Shown piece by piece: positions 50,735 through 59,840 of a stretch of 64,000 nt of DNA (its first letter is position 1; each line of letters begins with the position of its first letter). The notes under the pieces were generated by a model. It ran no database searches. It was not told where the DNA came from and was given only the letters and a program-made list of their open reading frames with translations. The stretch spans positions 186,001-250,000 of the forward strand of contig NZ_JAJATZ010000001.1 of assembly GCF_020531945.1 (NCBI RefSeq), given 5' to 3'. The DNA is from Loktanella gaetbuli (GTDB lineage Bacteria > Pseudomonadota > Alphaproteobacteria > Rhodobacterales > Rhodobacteraceae). The translations under genes and the position numbers were made by a program.

Positions 50735-51141
50735 GTTATGCAATGTCGCTGGCGCTGCAACAGGCCGTCTATCAACGCCTGTCAGCGGACCCTGAACTAA
50801 CCGCGCTGGTCGGTGGAGATGTCTACGACAATGTGCCCGAAGGTGTGCTGCCGGATCTCTATGTTGTTCTGGGGGCTGAAAAGGTGCGCGATGCCTCTGA
50901 TGCGGGTGGGGCAGGTGCGATCCATGAATTCACCGTGTCCGTGCTGACGCAAGCAGCAGGTTTTGCGCGTGCAAAGGCAGCCGCCGCCGCTGTGAGCGAC
51001 GCGGTGACAGGTCATGACCTGGTCCTGAGCCGGGGGCGCGTGCTGGGACTGCGGTTTCACAAGGCCGCTGCCGCGCGGATCGGAACAGCCGACCGCAGGC
51101 GGATTGATCTGATTTTTCACGCGCGGCTGTCAGACGACTGA
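50731..51141 (+). CDS. g8: GTA tail terminator/DUF3168 protein (g8)
   Basis: A 136-residue DUF3168-family protein forming the ring at the head-proximal end of the tail: MSLALQQAVYQRLSADPELT, GGDVYDNVPEGVLPDLYVVL, AAVSDAVTGHDLVLSRG. The start at 50731 overlaps the g7 stop in ATGA; an upstream ATG at 50704 gives Arg/Gly residues only. Confidence 0.88.
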   Translation: MSYAMSLALQQAVYQRLSADPELTALVGGDVYDNVPEGVLPDLYVVLGAEKVRDASDAGGAGAIHEFTVSVLTQAAGFARAKAAAAAVSDAVTGHDLVLSRGRVLGLRFHKAAAARIGTADRRRIDLIFHARLSDD

Positions 51142-51172
51142 CACCGCAGATTTCACAACAAGGAGCAACGAC

Positions 51173-51586
51173 ATGGCAGCCCAAAGTGGTAAGGACCTGT
51201 TGGTCAAGGTGGACATGAGCGGCGACGGCACGTTCGAGAGTGCCGCGGGCCTGCGTGCGACACGCATCAGTTTCAACGCAGAGGCCGTCGATGTGACCTC
51301 TTTGGAAAGCGAAGGGGGTTGGCGCGAATTGCTGGCCGGTGCAGGGGTCAAGACCGCCGCGATCAGCGGGTCGGGCATTTTCCGCGATGCGGCCACGGAC
51401 GAGCGGATGCGGCAGGTGTTTTTCGCGGGTGAGACCCCAGCATTCCAGGTTGTCATTCCCGATTTCGGCGTGGTCGAAGGACCGTTCCAGATCAGTTCCA
51501 TCGAATATGCAGGCACATTTGACGGCGAAGCGACGTATGAAATGTCGCTGTCGAGTGCGGGTCAGCTGAGCTTTGCCGCGGCATGA
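51173..51586 (+). CDS. g9: GTA major tail protein (g9)
   Basis: A 137-residue major tail tube protein of the TP901-1 type: QSGKDLLVKVDMSGDGTFES, EAVDVTSLESEGGWRELLAG and the closing EATYEMSLSSAGQLSFAAA. It builds the tail tube. It starts 31 bases after g8, with a good ribosome site (AAGGAG), and overlaps g10 by 4 bases. Confidence 0.92.
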   Translation: MAAQSGKDLLVKVDMSGDGTFESAAGLRATRISFNAEAVDVTSLESEGGWRELLAGAGVKTAAISGSGIFRDAATDERMRQVFFAGETPAFQVVIPDFGVVEGPFQISSIEYAGTFDGEATYEMSLSSAGQLSFAAA

Positions 51587-51900
51587 TGATCAATCCCCTC
51601 GCCGGTGAGGTGGCGGTGACGATCGACGGGATACCACATCGCGCGAAACTGACACTGGGTGCGCTGGCCGCGCTGGAGGCAGAGCTGGACGAGGGCACGT
51701 TGATCACGCTCGTCGAGCGTTTCGAAAGCGGGCACTATCGGGGACGCGATGTTCTGGCCTTGATCGTGGCCGGGTTGCGTGGAGGTGGCTGGCGCGGACA
51801 GGCCGATGACCTGCTGAGTGCTGATATTGCAGGCGGGCCTGTGGGGGCCGCGACTGTTGCGGCCCAGTTGCTGGCACGCGCCTTTGCGCCGCCGTCATGA
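51583..51900 (+). CDS. g10: GTA protein g10 (tail assembly chaperone type)
   Basis: A 105-residue protein of the gene-transfer-agent gp10 family: NPLAGEVAVTIDGIPHRAKL, LAALEAELDEGTLITLVERF. Its place between the tail tube and tape measure is that of tail assembly chaperones. Both ends overlap neighbours by 4 bases. Confidence 0.85.
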   Translation: MMINPLAGEVAVTIDGIPHRAKLTLGALAALEAELDEGTLITLVERFESGHYRGRDVLALIVAGLRGGGWRGQADDLLSADIAGGPVGAATVAAQLLARAFAPPS

Positions 51901-52103
51901 CGCGATTGGATTGGGCGGCATTGATGCGTGCGGGGATGTGCCAGCTGGGATTGGCACCCGACGCGTTCTGGCGACTGACCCCGGCAGAGCTGTCGCTGAT
52001 GCTGGGCCTGGCTGACGTACAGCGGCCAATGGATCGCAGCGGCCTGGATGCGCTGCTGGCGGCATTTCCTGACGAAACCGAAAGTGAAGGTGAGGATGAC
52101 TGA
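51897..52103 (+). CDS. GTA protein g10.1 (phage tail assembly chaperone family)
   Basis: A 68-residue protein whose core DWAALMRAGMCQLGLAPDAF and WRLTPAELSLMLG match the small phage tail chaperone family. It may pair with g10 during tape-measure assembly. It overlaps g10 by 4 bases and g11 by 8 bases. Confidence 0.83.
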   Translation: MTRLDWAALMRAGMCQLGLAPDAFWRLTPAELSLMLGLADVQRPMDRSGLDALLAAFPDETESEGEDD

Positions 52104-52755
52104 ATTAGATCAGATCGACGGGCTGGAGGCCGATGTCGATGCGCTGGAACGCAGCCTTGGAGATGCGAGCGCGATGGCACGGACCTTTGACCAGACGTTG
52201 CGCGGCATGCAGGGGACGCTGGGCGAGACAACGCGTGATCTGGGAAATCTGACGACCGGTTTCTCGCAGGGATTGCGGCGTGCATTTGATGGCGTTGTCT
52301 TTGACGGGCTCAAGCTGTCGGACGCGATGAAGGGTGTCGCGCAGTCCATGATCGACACGTCCTATGCTGCCGCAATCAATCCCGTGATGAAACATGCCGG
52401 GGGGCTGCTGTCGGACGGGGTCAATGCGGCGGTGTCCGGTCTGATGCCATTCGGGCAGGGTGGCGCATTCAGCCAGGGCCGCGTGATGCCCTTTGCCAAG
52501 GGTGGAGTCGTCAGTGGTGCGACCCGTTTTCCGATGCGTGGTGGCACGGGCCTGATGGGTGAGGCCGGACCAGAGGCCATCATGCCGCTGACCCGTGGCG
52601 CAGACGGCAGTCTGGGTGTGCGTGCATCCGGTGGCGGCCATGTCAGCGTCACCATGAACATCACGACCCCTGACGTGCAGGGATTCCAGCGCAGTCAAAG
52701 CCAGATCGCAGCACAGATGAGCCGCATGCTGGGGACTGGCAACCGCAACCGTTGA
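52096..52755 (+). CDS. g11: GTA tail tape measure protein (g11)
   Basis: A 219-residue protein, short for a tape measure, as in R. capsulatus, fitting a short tail. The N-terminal half is helical (LDQIDGLEADVDALERSLGD, TTGFSQGLRRAFDGVVFDGL). The C-terminal part is Gly-rich (GGVVSGATRFPMRGGTGLMG, GEAGPEAIMPLTRG), the usual tape-measure end. The ATG at 52096 lies within the end of g10.1 and follows GTGAGG. Confidence 0.9.
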   Translation: MTELDQIDGLEADVDALERSLGDASAMARTFDQTLRGMQGTLGETTRDLGNLTTGFSQGLRRAFDGVVFDGLKLSDAMKGVAQSMIDTSYAAAINPVMKHAGGLLSDGVNAAVSGLMPFGQGGAFSQGRVMPFAKGGVVSGATRFPMRGGTGLMGEAGPEAIMPLTRGADGSLGVRASGGGHVSVTMNITTPDVQGFQRSQSQIAAQMSRMLGTGNRNR

Positions 52756-52767
52756 GGAGACAGGCGC

Positions 52768-53400
52768 ATGGCCTTTCACGACATACGTTTTCCCGCCAAC
52801 CTGAGTTTTGGTGCGATGGGTGGGCCGGAGCGGCGCACCGACATTGTGACGCTCGCCAACGGTTTCGAAGAGCGATCATCGCCCTGGAAACATGCGCGCA
52901 GGCGTTATGATGCGGGGATGGGGTTGCGGTCTCTGGACGATATCGAACAGTTGATCGCATTCTTTGAGGCGCGTGAAGGTCAGCTGCACGCGTTTCGCTG
53001 GAAAGACTGGGCCGATTTCAAGTCCAGTCTGCCGTCACAGCGCATCACGCCGCTGGATCAGTTGATCGCGATGGGTGACGACCGGACCTATGTGATCCAA
53101 CTGGTCAAAGGCTATGCCTCTGGTGAGCAAACATATCTGCGGCCCATCGCGAAACCTGTTGCTGGAACCGTGCGGGTCGCTGTGGGTGGGGACGAAGTGC
53201 AGGAAGGTGTCGATTTCGATGTCGATCTCACGACCGGTATCCTGACCTTTCGCGATGCACCTGATCTCGGCGCCGAGGTACGTGCCGGTTTCGAATTTGA
53301 TGTTGCGGTGCGGTTCGACACTGACAGGATCGAAACCGCAGTATCCCATTTTCAGGCGGGTCAGGCCCCCAGCGTACCCGTGGTCGAGGTGCGGCTATGA
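52768..53400 (+). CDS. g12: GTA distal tail protein g12 (DUF2460)
   Basis: A 210-residue DUF2460 (TIGR02217) protein, a distal tail hub component: DIRFPANLSFGAMGGPERRT, ARRRYDAGMGLRSLDDIEQL, FFEAREGQLHAFRWKDWADF. It begins 12 bases after g11 with GGAG and overlaps g13 by 4 bases. Confidence 0.92.
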   Translation: MAFHDIRFPANLSFGAMGGPERRTDIVTLANGFEERSSPWKHARRRYDAGMGLRSLDDIEQLIAFFEAREGQLHAFRWKDWADFKSSLPSQRITPLDQLIAMGDDRTYVIQLVKGYASGEQTYLRPIAKPVAGTVRVAVGGDEVQEGVDFDVDLTTGILTFRDAPDLGAEVRAGFEFDVAVRFDTDRIETAVSHFQAGQAPSVPVVEVRL

Positions 53401-54278
53401 GCGCGTCGAAGCTGTTTGCGCATCTGGCGACCGGATCGGCCCATGTTTGCCAAGCTTGGTCGATCACGCGCAAGGACGGGCGCACCTATGGATTTACCGA
53501 TCACGATTGCGATCTGACTTTCGACGATATTCTGTTTCACGCCAATAGCGGGTTGAGCGCGCGCGCGCTTGCAACAAGCACGGGCCTGAGTGTCGATAAT
53601 TCAGAGGCTGTGGGGCTGCTGCAATCGGACATGATCCGGGATGCGGATATCATGGCGGGCCGTCTGGACGGTGCGGAAATCACCCACTGGCTGGTGCGAT
53701 GGGACAATGTGACAGAACGCGCCATTCGGTTCCGGGGTGAGATTGGGGAAATCACCCGCGAAGGCGGGCAATTCAAGGTGGCACTGCGCGGGCTGGCAGA
53801 GCGGTTGAATCAGCCAGTCGGGCGTAGTTTCCTGCGCAGCTGTGCGGCGGTCCTGGGTGACGGGGCCTGCGGTGTCGATCTGGCCGATGACAGGTTGCAC
53901 AAGGATCGCAGGATCGACGCGGTGACCGATGGCGCGACATTGACTGTGGTGGCTAGCGGCGTGGACGATCATTGGTTCACCAATGGTTTCATCCAGGTGC
54001 TGGACGGTGCCGGGGTCGGCCTGACCGCAGTCATCAAGGACCATCGCGCGGAAGGAAGCCTGCAACGCATTCGTCTGTGGGACGCGCTGCGCGCCGATGT
54101 CGTGGCGGGTGACCGTGTGCGTCTGATTGCCGGGTGCGACAAGCGTGCCGAGACCTGTCGGGAGAAATTTGCGAACCTCGTGAACTTTCAAGGTTTTCCG
54201 GACATGCCGGGTGACGATTGGCTGATGGCTGTGCCGCGCGCCGATGGTGACACGGATGGCGGGAGCCTGGTGCGATGA
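53397..54278 (+). CDS. g13: GTA baseplate protein g13 (DUF2163)
   Basis: A 293-residue DUF2163 (TIGR02218) protein forming part of the baseplate hub. Blocks include VCQAWSITRKDGRTYGFTDH, RSFLRSCAAVLGDGACGVDL and the Cys-containing end AGCDKRAETCREKFANLVNF. It overlaps g12 and g14 by 4 bases each. Confidence 0.93.
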   Translation: MSASKLFAHLATGSAHVCQAWSITRKDGRTYGFTDHDCDLTFDDILFHANSGLSARALATSTGLSVDNSEAVGLLQSDMIRDADIMAGRLDGAEITHWLVRWDNVTERAIRFRGEIGEITREGGQFKVALRGLAERLNQPVGRSFLRSCAAVLGDGACGVDLADDRLHKDRRIDAVTDGATLTVVASGVDDHWFTNGFIQVLDGAGVGLTAVIKDHRAEGSLQRIRLWDALRADVVAGDRVRLIAGCDKRAETCREKFANLVNFQGFPDMPGDDWLMAVPRADGDTDGGSLVR

Positions 54279-54703
54279 GCCGTGCGGTAGAGATCGCCCG
54301 AGGCTGGATCGGTACACCGTATGTGCATCAGGCATCGGCGCTGAGCCATGGGTGCGACTGCCTGGGATTGGTGCGCGGGGTCTGGCGGACACTCTATGGC
54401 AAAGAGCCGGAGATCGTGCCGCGCTATTCGTCAGACTGGGCCGAACCGCAGGGCGACGAGCAATTGTTGCAAGCCGCTGCCAGGCATCTGATCCCGGTGG
54501 ATCATGTGTCGATTGCAGCAGGTCAGGTTCTGTTGTTCCGCATGCGTGATGGCGCAATGGCAAAGCACCTGGGCATCGTCGCGCAGGTTGGTGAGTGTCC
54601 GACCTTTATCCACGCCTACAGCGGTCACGCCGTGACTGAAAGTCCGTTGTCTGCCCCCTGGCAGCGCCGGATTGCGGCGCGTTTCGCATTCAACAAAGGA
54701 TAA
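54275..54703 (+). CDS. g14: GTA NlpC/P60-type peptidase (g14)
   Basis: A 142-residue cell-wall peptidase domain of the NlpC/P60 fold, thought to cut peptidoglycan as the tail engages the recipient. The Cys nucleophile is in SHGCDCLGLVRGVW and the His in AKHLGIVAQ. The protein starts EIARGWIGTPYVHQ, the family opening. It overlaps g13 by 4 bases and ends 6 bases before g15. Confidence 0.93.
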   Translation: MSRAVEIARGWIGTPYVHQASALSHGCDCLGLVRGVWRTLYGKEPEIVPRYSSDWAEPQGDEQLLQAAARHLIPVDHVSIAAGQVLLFRMRDGAMAKHLGIVAQVGECPTFIHAYSGHAVTESPLSAPWQRRIAARFAFNKG

Positions 54704-54709
54704 ACGGCT

Positions 54710-57700
54710 ATGGCTACTCTTGTTCTATCGGCGGCAGGAATGGCCGCGGGCGGCTCGCTTGGCGGGTCCGTTCTGGGCCTGTCGACAGCGGTCATCGGGC
54801 GTGCTGTGGGGGCGACGATTGGACGGCAGATCGACCAACGTATCCTCGGGAACGGGAGTGAGCCTGTCGCGGTGGGGCAGGTCGATCGTTTTCGCCTGAT
54901 GGGCGCAAGCGAGGGCGCGGCCATTCCGCGGCTGCATGGGCGTATGCGTCTGGCCGGGCATGTTATTTGGGCCACGGCATTTCAGGAGGATTCCACCGTC
55001 ACGGGGGGCGGCGGAAAGGGTGCACCGCGGACTCCTGACCCGGAGGTGACCACCTACAGCTATACCGTCAGCATGGCGCTGGCGCTGTGCGAAGGTCAGA
55101 TTGCACGGGTCGGGCGGGTCTGGGCAGACGGGGTCGAGGTGTCACCCGTCGATCTGAACATGCGGGTCTATCGCGGCAGCAAGACGCAGCAACCCGATCC
55201 CAAGATCGCGGTCGTGGAGGGGGCCACCAATACGCCGGCCTATCGCGGGATTGCCTATGTCGTTTTTGAAGATCTGCCATTGGGCCAATTCGGCAACCGC
55301 GTCCCGCAATTCACATTCGAGGTGATGCGCCCGGCAGAGCCGGGCACACCAGAGGCGCTGGCCGATCTGTCCCAACAGGTGCGGGCGGTTGCGATGATCC
55401 CCGGTACGGGCGAATACGCGCTGGGCACGCGACAGGTCGAGTTGAGTGCCGGTTTCGGCGATAGCCGTGCAATCAACGTCAATTCACCCAGCGGCGGGAC
55501 TGATTTCAGCACATCGGCACTGGCGTTGGAGGAGGAATTGCCAAAATGCCGGTCCGTCAGTCTGGTGGTGTCATGGTTCGGGACCGATCTGCGCTGCGGT
55601 CACTGCGATGTCCGCCCGATGGTCGAGCAGTATCAGTCCGAGGGCGACGACCCGTGGATTGTCTGCGATACCAATCGCTATTTCGCGCAGCGTGTGCCGC
55701 GCATTGACGGGCGTCCTGTCTATGGTGGCACACCTTCGGATGCATCCGTGATCCAGGCGATCCGTGATCTGTCAGCACGCGGGATGGAGCCGATGTTCTA
55801 TCCCTTTATCCTGATGACCCAATTGGCGGGGAACGATCTGCCAAATCCCTGGACCGGCGTTACGGGGCAACCTCGGTTGCCATGGCGGGGGCGGATCACA
55901 TTGAGCCGCGCACCCGGGCAGACGCAAAGCCCTGATCGCAGTGCCGCAGCAGCGGGCGAAGTTGCGGATTTCATGGGAACGGCGCAGGCGGATGACTTTG
56001 TCCGCGACGGCGAGTTTGTGCGCTATACCGGGCCCGCGGGCTGGGGGTATCGCAGATTTATCCTGCATTACGCGCATCTGTGCAGGATCGCGGGTGGGGT
56101 CAAGGCATTCTGCATCGGATCGGAAATGCGGGGGCTGACCCAGATCCGCGGGGCAAGTGACAGTTTTCCTGCGGTAGCGGCGCTAAGGCAGTTGGCCGCC
56201 GATGTGCGCGGTATTCTCGGGCCGGACTGCAAGATCTCTTATGCTGCCGACTGGTCAGAGTATCATGGCTATCAGCCAGCTGGGACAGCGGACAAGTATT
56301 TTCACCTCGACCCGCTATGGGCCAGCGACGACATCGATTTCATTGGGATCGACAACTACATGCCGCTGTCGGATTGGCGTGACGGCGAGGATCACAGCGA
56401 CGCGTCCGCCGGGTCCATCTACGATTTGGATTATCTGCGGGCGAATGTCGCCGGTGGCGAAGGCTTTGACTGGTATTACCCGACGCCCGAGGCCCGCGCG
56501 GCCCAACGGCGCGTGCCGATCACTGATGGCGATGGTGAACCCTGGGTCTGGCGGTACAAGGATCTCTCGGGGTGGTGGCAGAACCGGCATCATGATCGCA
56601 TCGGTGGTGTCCGGTCTGCTGTGCCGACGCCTTGGGTTCCCGGCAGCAAGCCGATCTGGTTCACGGAATTCGGATGTGCGGCCATCGACAAGGGGACGAA
56701 CCAACCCAACAAGTTTCTGGACCCCAAATCGTCGGAATCACTTTTGCCGCGTTATTCCAGCGGGGCGCGGGATGATTTCATGCAGATGCAGTACTTGCGG
56801 GCGATCTGGGGGCATTATGCCGTGCCGCAGAACAACCCGTTGTCTGAAACCGGCCCCTACCGGGGGCGAATGCTGGATATGGACAGGGCGCATGTCTGGT
56901 GCTGGGACGCACGCCCATTCCCGCATTTTCCTGCAAATGCCGCATTGTGGTCCGACGGTGACAACTATGCCCGTGGGCATTGGCTGAACGGACGTGCCAC
57001 GGCGCGGACGCTGGCAGGTGTCGTGGCGGAGATCTGTGCAGAGGCCGGTTTGACCCGTGTTGATGTCTCCTGTCTGTATGGGGTGGTGCGCGGCTATGTG
57101 ATCGACCGTGTCGGCACGGCCCGCGCAGCTCTGCAACCCTTGCTGCTGGCCTACGGTGTGGAGGTGGCTGAAAGAGATGGTGTTCTGGTGTTCCGCAATC
57201 GTGACGGGGTTGCTGTGGGTCGGATCACGCAGGACGATCTGGTGCTGGATGACGAGCGCGGCGCCGATATCCTGCATATCCGTGCCCCGGAGGCCGAGGT
57301 CACCGGTCGCGTACAGGTTGGCTATGTCGAAAGCGAGGCTGACTATGCCGTCAGTGTCGCCCAGGCCATCCATGCAGCGGAACAGACGACGACCACGGCG
57401 CGGACCGAATTTCCGCTGGTCCTGACTAGGACCGAGGGTCTGCGTGTTGCGCATCGGTGGATCAACGAGGCAAGGACCGGGCGCGACACGGTGGCATTTT
57501 CGGTTCCGCAATCACGCGGGGCGCTGGGCGCGGGCGATGTCGTGGAATTGGACGACGCCGGGCTGGCCGGCCGCTATCGCATCGACAGGATCGAGGAGAT
57601 GGGGATGCGCCGGATCGAGGCGACACGGTTGCACCCCGAAGCGTTCCAACCGCAGCGCCGGTCGGAGGAAGGCGCACGCCTGCGCAGCTACAAGGCACCC

Positions 57701-58630
57701 GGCAAGGTGGTCGGGTTGTTCCTGGACCTGCCGTTGATCCGGGGTGATGAGGTGCCGCATGAGCCACATTTCGCCACGACTTCGCAAAACTGGGGGTCAG
57801 CGGTGGCCCTGTATTCGGCCCCGTCCGACAATGGCTATGTCCTGCAGGATGTTTTCCGCAGGCGCGGCGTCATCGGAGAGCTGACATCCCCGCTTGCGCG
57901 TGGTCGCACGGCACTGTGGGACCGGCAGACCCTAACCGTCAATCTGGTGCACGGTGCGCTCTATGCAATTGATCCAGAGGACGTTCTGTTCGGCCGCAAT
58001 GTGCTGGCGATCGGTGACGGCAGCGCCGATGATTGGGAAATCGTGCAATTTGCGCAAGCGCAGCTGATCGGGGACCGGACCTTTGCCCTGACAGAGCTGT
58101 TGCGCGGACAGGCCGGCAGTAGTGCGATGATCCGTGACACCTGGCCTGCCGGGTCCAAGGTGGTGCTGATGGACGGCCGACCAGAGCAGGTGACGATACC
58201 GACCTACGCACGGGGACAGCGGCGGCATTTCCGTTTCGGCCCGGTCAAGCGTCCCTATACCGACCGCAGCTACCGGCATGTTGTCGAGGTGTTCAAAGGC
58301 AACGGCTATCGGCCATACCCTGTTGTGCATCTAAAGGCGGATTTCGTCCCAGCGGGGTTGAACGTGGCATGGATCAGGCAGACGCGGATTGACGGCGACC
58401 ATTGGGGACGCGGAGATGTGCCGCTGGGCGAGGAACGCGAACGCTATGTCGTACAGGTCAGGCAGGGTGACCTGATCCTGCGCGAGGACACGGTATCGGC
58501 ATCGGCATGGACCTACCCGCGTGACGACGGGCTGGCCGAGGTCGGGAATGCAGCCTTTGTTGTCGCAGTCGCGCAATTGTCCGAACGCTATGGCACCGGT
58601 CCCTTCGTGTCGATCAACGTGGGGGGCTGA
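54710..58630 (+). CDS. g15: GTA host-specificity/megatron tail protein (g15)
   Basis: The largest GTA protein, 1306 residues, at the tail tip and thought to contact the recipient. The N-terminal 150 residues include a hydrophobic start (LVLSAAGMAAGGSLGGSVLG). Residues about 430-740 are a TIM-barrel glycoside-hydrolase-like domain (DDIDFIGIDNYMPLSDWRDG, WFTEFGCAAIDKGTNQPNKF). A phage-tail domain follows from about 800 and beta-rich modules at the C-terminus. Length is close to the R. capsulatus protein and the frame is intact. Confidence 0.94.
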   Translation: MATLVLSAAGMAAGGSLGGSVLGLSTAVIGRAVGATIGRQIDQRILGNGSEPVAVGQVDRFRLMGASEGAAIPRLHGRMRLAGHVIWATAFQEDSTVTGGGGKGAPRTPDPEVTTYSYTVSMALALCEGQIARVGRVWADGVEVSPVDLNMRVYRGSKTQQPDPKIAVVEGATNTPAYRGIAYVVFEDLPLGQFGNRVPQFTFEVMRPAEPGTPEALADLSQQVRAVAMIPGTGEYALGTRQVELSAGFGDSRAINVNSPSGGTDFSTSALALEEELPKCRSVSLVVSWFGTDLRCGHCDVRPMVEQYQSEGDDPWIVCDTNRYFAQRVPRIDGRPVYGGTPSDASVIQAIRDLSARGMEPMFYPFILMTQLAGNDLPNPWTGVTGQPRLPWRGRITLSRAPGQTQSPDRSAAAAGEVADFMGTAQADDFVRDGEFVRYTGPAGWGYRRFILHYAHLCRIAGGVKAFCIGSEMRGLTQIRGASDSFPAVAALRQLAADVRGILGPDCKISYAADWSEYHGYQPAGTADKYFHLDPLWASDDIDFIGIDNYMPLSDWRDGEDHSDASAGSIYDLDYLRANVAGGEGFDWYYPTPEARAAQRRVPITDGDGEPWVWRYKDLSGWWQNRHHDRIGGVRSAVPTPWVPGSKPIWFTEFGCAAIDKGTNQPNKFLDPKSSESLLPRYSSGARDDFMQMQYLRAIWGHYAVPQNNPLSETGPYRGRMLDMDRAHVWCWDARPFPHFPANAALWSDGDNYARGHWLNGRATARTLAGVVAEICAEAGLTRVDVSCLYGVVRGYVIDRVGTARAALQPLLLAYGVEVAERDGVLVFRNRDGVAVGRITQDDLVLDDERGADILHIRAPEAEVTGRVQVGYVESEADYAVSVAQAIHAAEQTTTTARTEFPLVLTRTEGLRVAHRWINEARTGRDTVAFSVPQSRGALGAGDVVELDDAGLAGRYRIDRIEEMGMRRIEATRLHPEAFQPQRRSEEGARLRSYKAPGKVVGLFLDLPLIRGDEVPHEPHFATTSQNWGSAVALYSAPSDNGYVLQDVFRRRGVIGELTSPLARGRTALWDRQTLTVNLVHGALYAIDPEDVLFGRNVLAIGDGSADDWEIVQFAQAQLIGDRTFALTELLRGQAGSSAMIRDTWPAGSKVVLMDGRPEQVTIPTYARGQRRHFRFGPVKRPYTDRSYRHVVEVFKGNGYRPYPVVHLKADFVPAGLNVAWIRQTRIDGDHWGRGDVPLGEERERYVVQVRQGDLILREDTVSASAWTYPRDDGLAEVGNAAFVVAVAQLSERYGTGPFVSINVGG

Positions 58631-58938
58631 TGCGGCCCGTCGGTCTGCTGGACCTTGATGCCGTGGCGCGTTGTCTGTGTGCCGTCACAGTCCCAGAGCA
58701 GTATGGTCTGGCCCGCGAGATTATCGGACGGGCCGATGTGGCCGACCGGTATCGCAAGCGACTTGGGCGGCGGCACGCGGTCTATGGTGATGGCACATTG
58801 AGTGCGGCCACTGCGCCATATGCAACTGTGCGCGGGCGTGTCGTGGAACAGACTTATCTGGCAGCGCTGCGCATCGTGGTTGATGTGCTGATCGAGAGGC
58901 GTGGCTTTTGCTTTTCGGAGCGTCGCTCTATATGGTGA
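58630..58938 (+). CDS. Small conserved protein after GTA g15
   Basis: A 102-residue protein with helical, Arg-rich sequence (MRPVGLLDLDAVARCLCAVT, AREIIGRADVADRYRKRLGR). Its ATG shares one base with the g15 stop (TGATG), so it is translated with the GTA cluster. Similar small genes follow g15 in other Rhodobacterales; no function is known. It ends 25 bases before cysE. Confidence 0.65.
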   Translation: MRPVGLLDLDAVARCLCAVTVPEQYGLAREIIGRADVADRYRKRLGRRHAVYGDGTLSAATAPYATVRGRVVEQTYLAALRIVVDVLIERRGFCFSERRSIW

Positions 58939-58963
58939 CCAAAGATCACGCGAGGGTGCCGCC

Positions 58964-59773
58964 ATGGCCATATCACAATCACAGCTGCATAGCATCGACC
59001 CTGTCTGGGATGAGATCAGGGGTGATGCAGAGCGTGCGGTGCGCAAGACACCCGCAATGGGTGCGATGTTCCATGCCGGGGTGTTGCAACATGAGACGTT
59101 CAATGATGCGCTGGCCTACCGGCTTGCGCTGAAACTGGCATCCAGTGAGATGTCGGCACAAAACGTGCGCGAGATCGCAGACGATATTTATGGTCGCGCA
59201 CCACGGTTGGCGCTGGATGCGCGTGCAGATCTGGTTGCGACGTTCGAACGCGATCCGGCCTGCCATCGGATGATGCAGCCATTGATGTTTTTCAAAGGAT
59301 TTCAGGCGGTTCAGTCGCACCGACTGGCCCATTTCCTGTGGCGCGACGGACAGGCAGACCTGGCCTATTTCATACAGATGCGTGCATCCGAGGTGTTCGG
59401 GGTCGATATTCATCCCGGTGCCAAGATCGGGAAGGGTCTGATGATCGACCATGCGCATTCCGTCGTGGTTGGTGAAACCGCGATTGTCGGGGATAATGTG
59501 TCGATGCTGCATTCCGTGACCCTTGGCGGGACCGGCAAGGACGAGGAAAAGCGGCATCCGACCATCGAAAACGGCGTCCTGATCGGTGCAGGTGCAAAGG
59601 TTCTGGGCAATATCACTGTGGGCCATTGCAGCCGTGTGGCGGCAGGGTCGGTCGTGTTGCACGATGTGCCCGCAATGAAAACGGTTGCAGGCGTTCCAGC
59701 CAAGATCGTGGGCGAGGCGGGTTGTTCACAGCCGTCGATCCTGATGGATCATATGCTGGGTCCGATGGACTGA
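58964..59773 (+). CDS. cysE: Serine O-acetyltransferase CysE
   Basis: Makes O-acetylserine, the committed step to cysteine. The 269 residues have the helical N-terminal domain and the left-handed helix with GVDIHPGAKIGKGLMIDHAH, AIVGDNVSMLHSVTLGGTGK and AGSVVLHDVPAMKTVAGVPA. The start at 58964 (MAISQSQLHSIDPVWDEIRG) follows GAGGGTGCCGCC. cysE bounds the GTA cluster on its right in related genomes, as here. Confidence 0.96.
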   Translation: MAISQSQLHSIDPVWDEIRGDAERAVRKTPAMGAMFHAGVLQHETFNDALAYRLALKLASSEMSAQNVREIADDIYGRAPRLALDARADLVATFERDPACHRMMQPLMFFKGFQAVQSHRLAHFLWRDGQADLAYFIQMRASEVFGVDIHPGAKIGKGLMIDHAHSVVVGETAIVGDNVSMLHSVTLGGTGKDEEKRHPTIENGVLIGAGAKVLGNITVGHCSRVAAGSVVLHDVPAMKTVAGVPAKIVGEAGCSQPSILMDHMLGPMD

Positions 59774-59792
59774 ATGATTTGACTTCAAAATG

Positions 59793-59821
59793 AAAACGCC
59801 GGGTCAGTGACCCGGCGTTTT
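59793..59821. terminator. Bidirectional terminator between cysE and pdhC
   Basis: A 29-base near-palindrome: arms AAAACGCCGGGTCA and TGACCCGGCGTTTT around a single G, with A/T tails on both strands. It lies 19 bases after cysE and 19 bases after the pdhC stop. Confidence 0.85.
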
Positions 59822-59840
59822 GTGTTTTGGTTGCGGTGGT

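Noticed and set aside
44807..58938. A conventional prophage
   Set aside because: No integrase, repressor, replication or lysis gene and no flanking direct repeats were seen. Gene order and flanks match the GTA cluster of Rhodobacterales.
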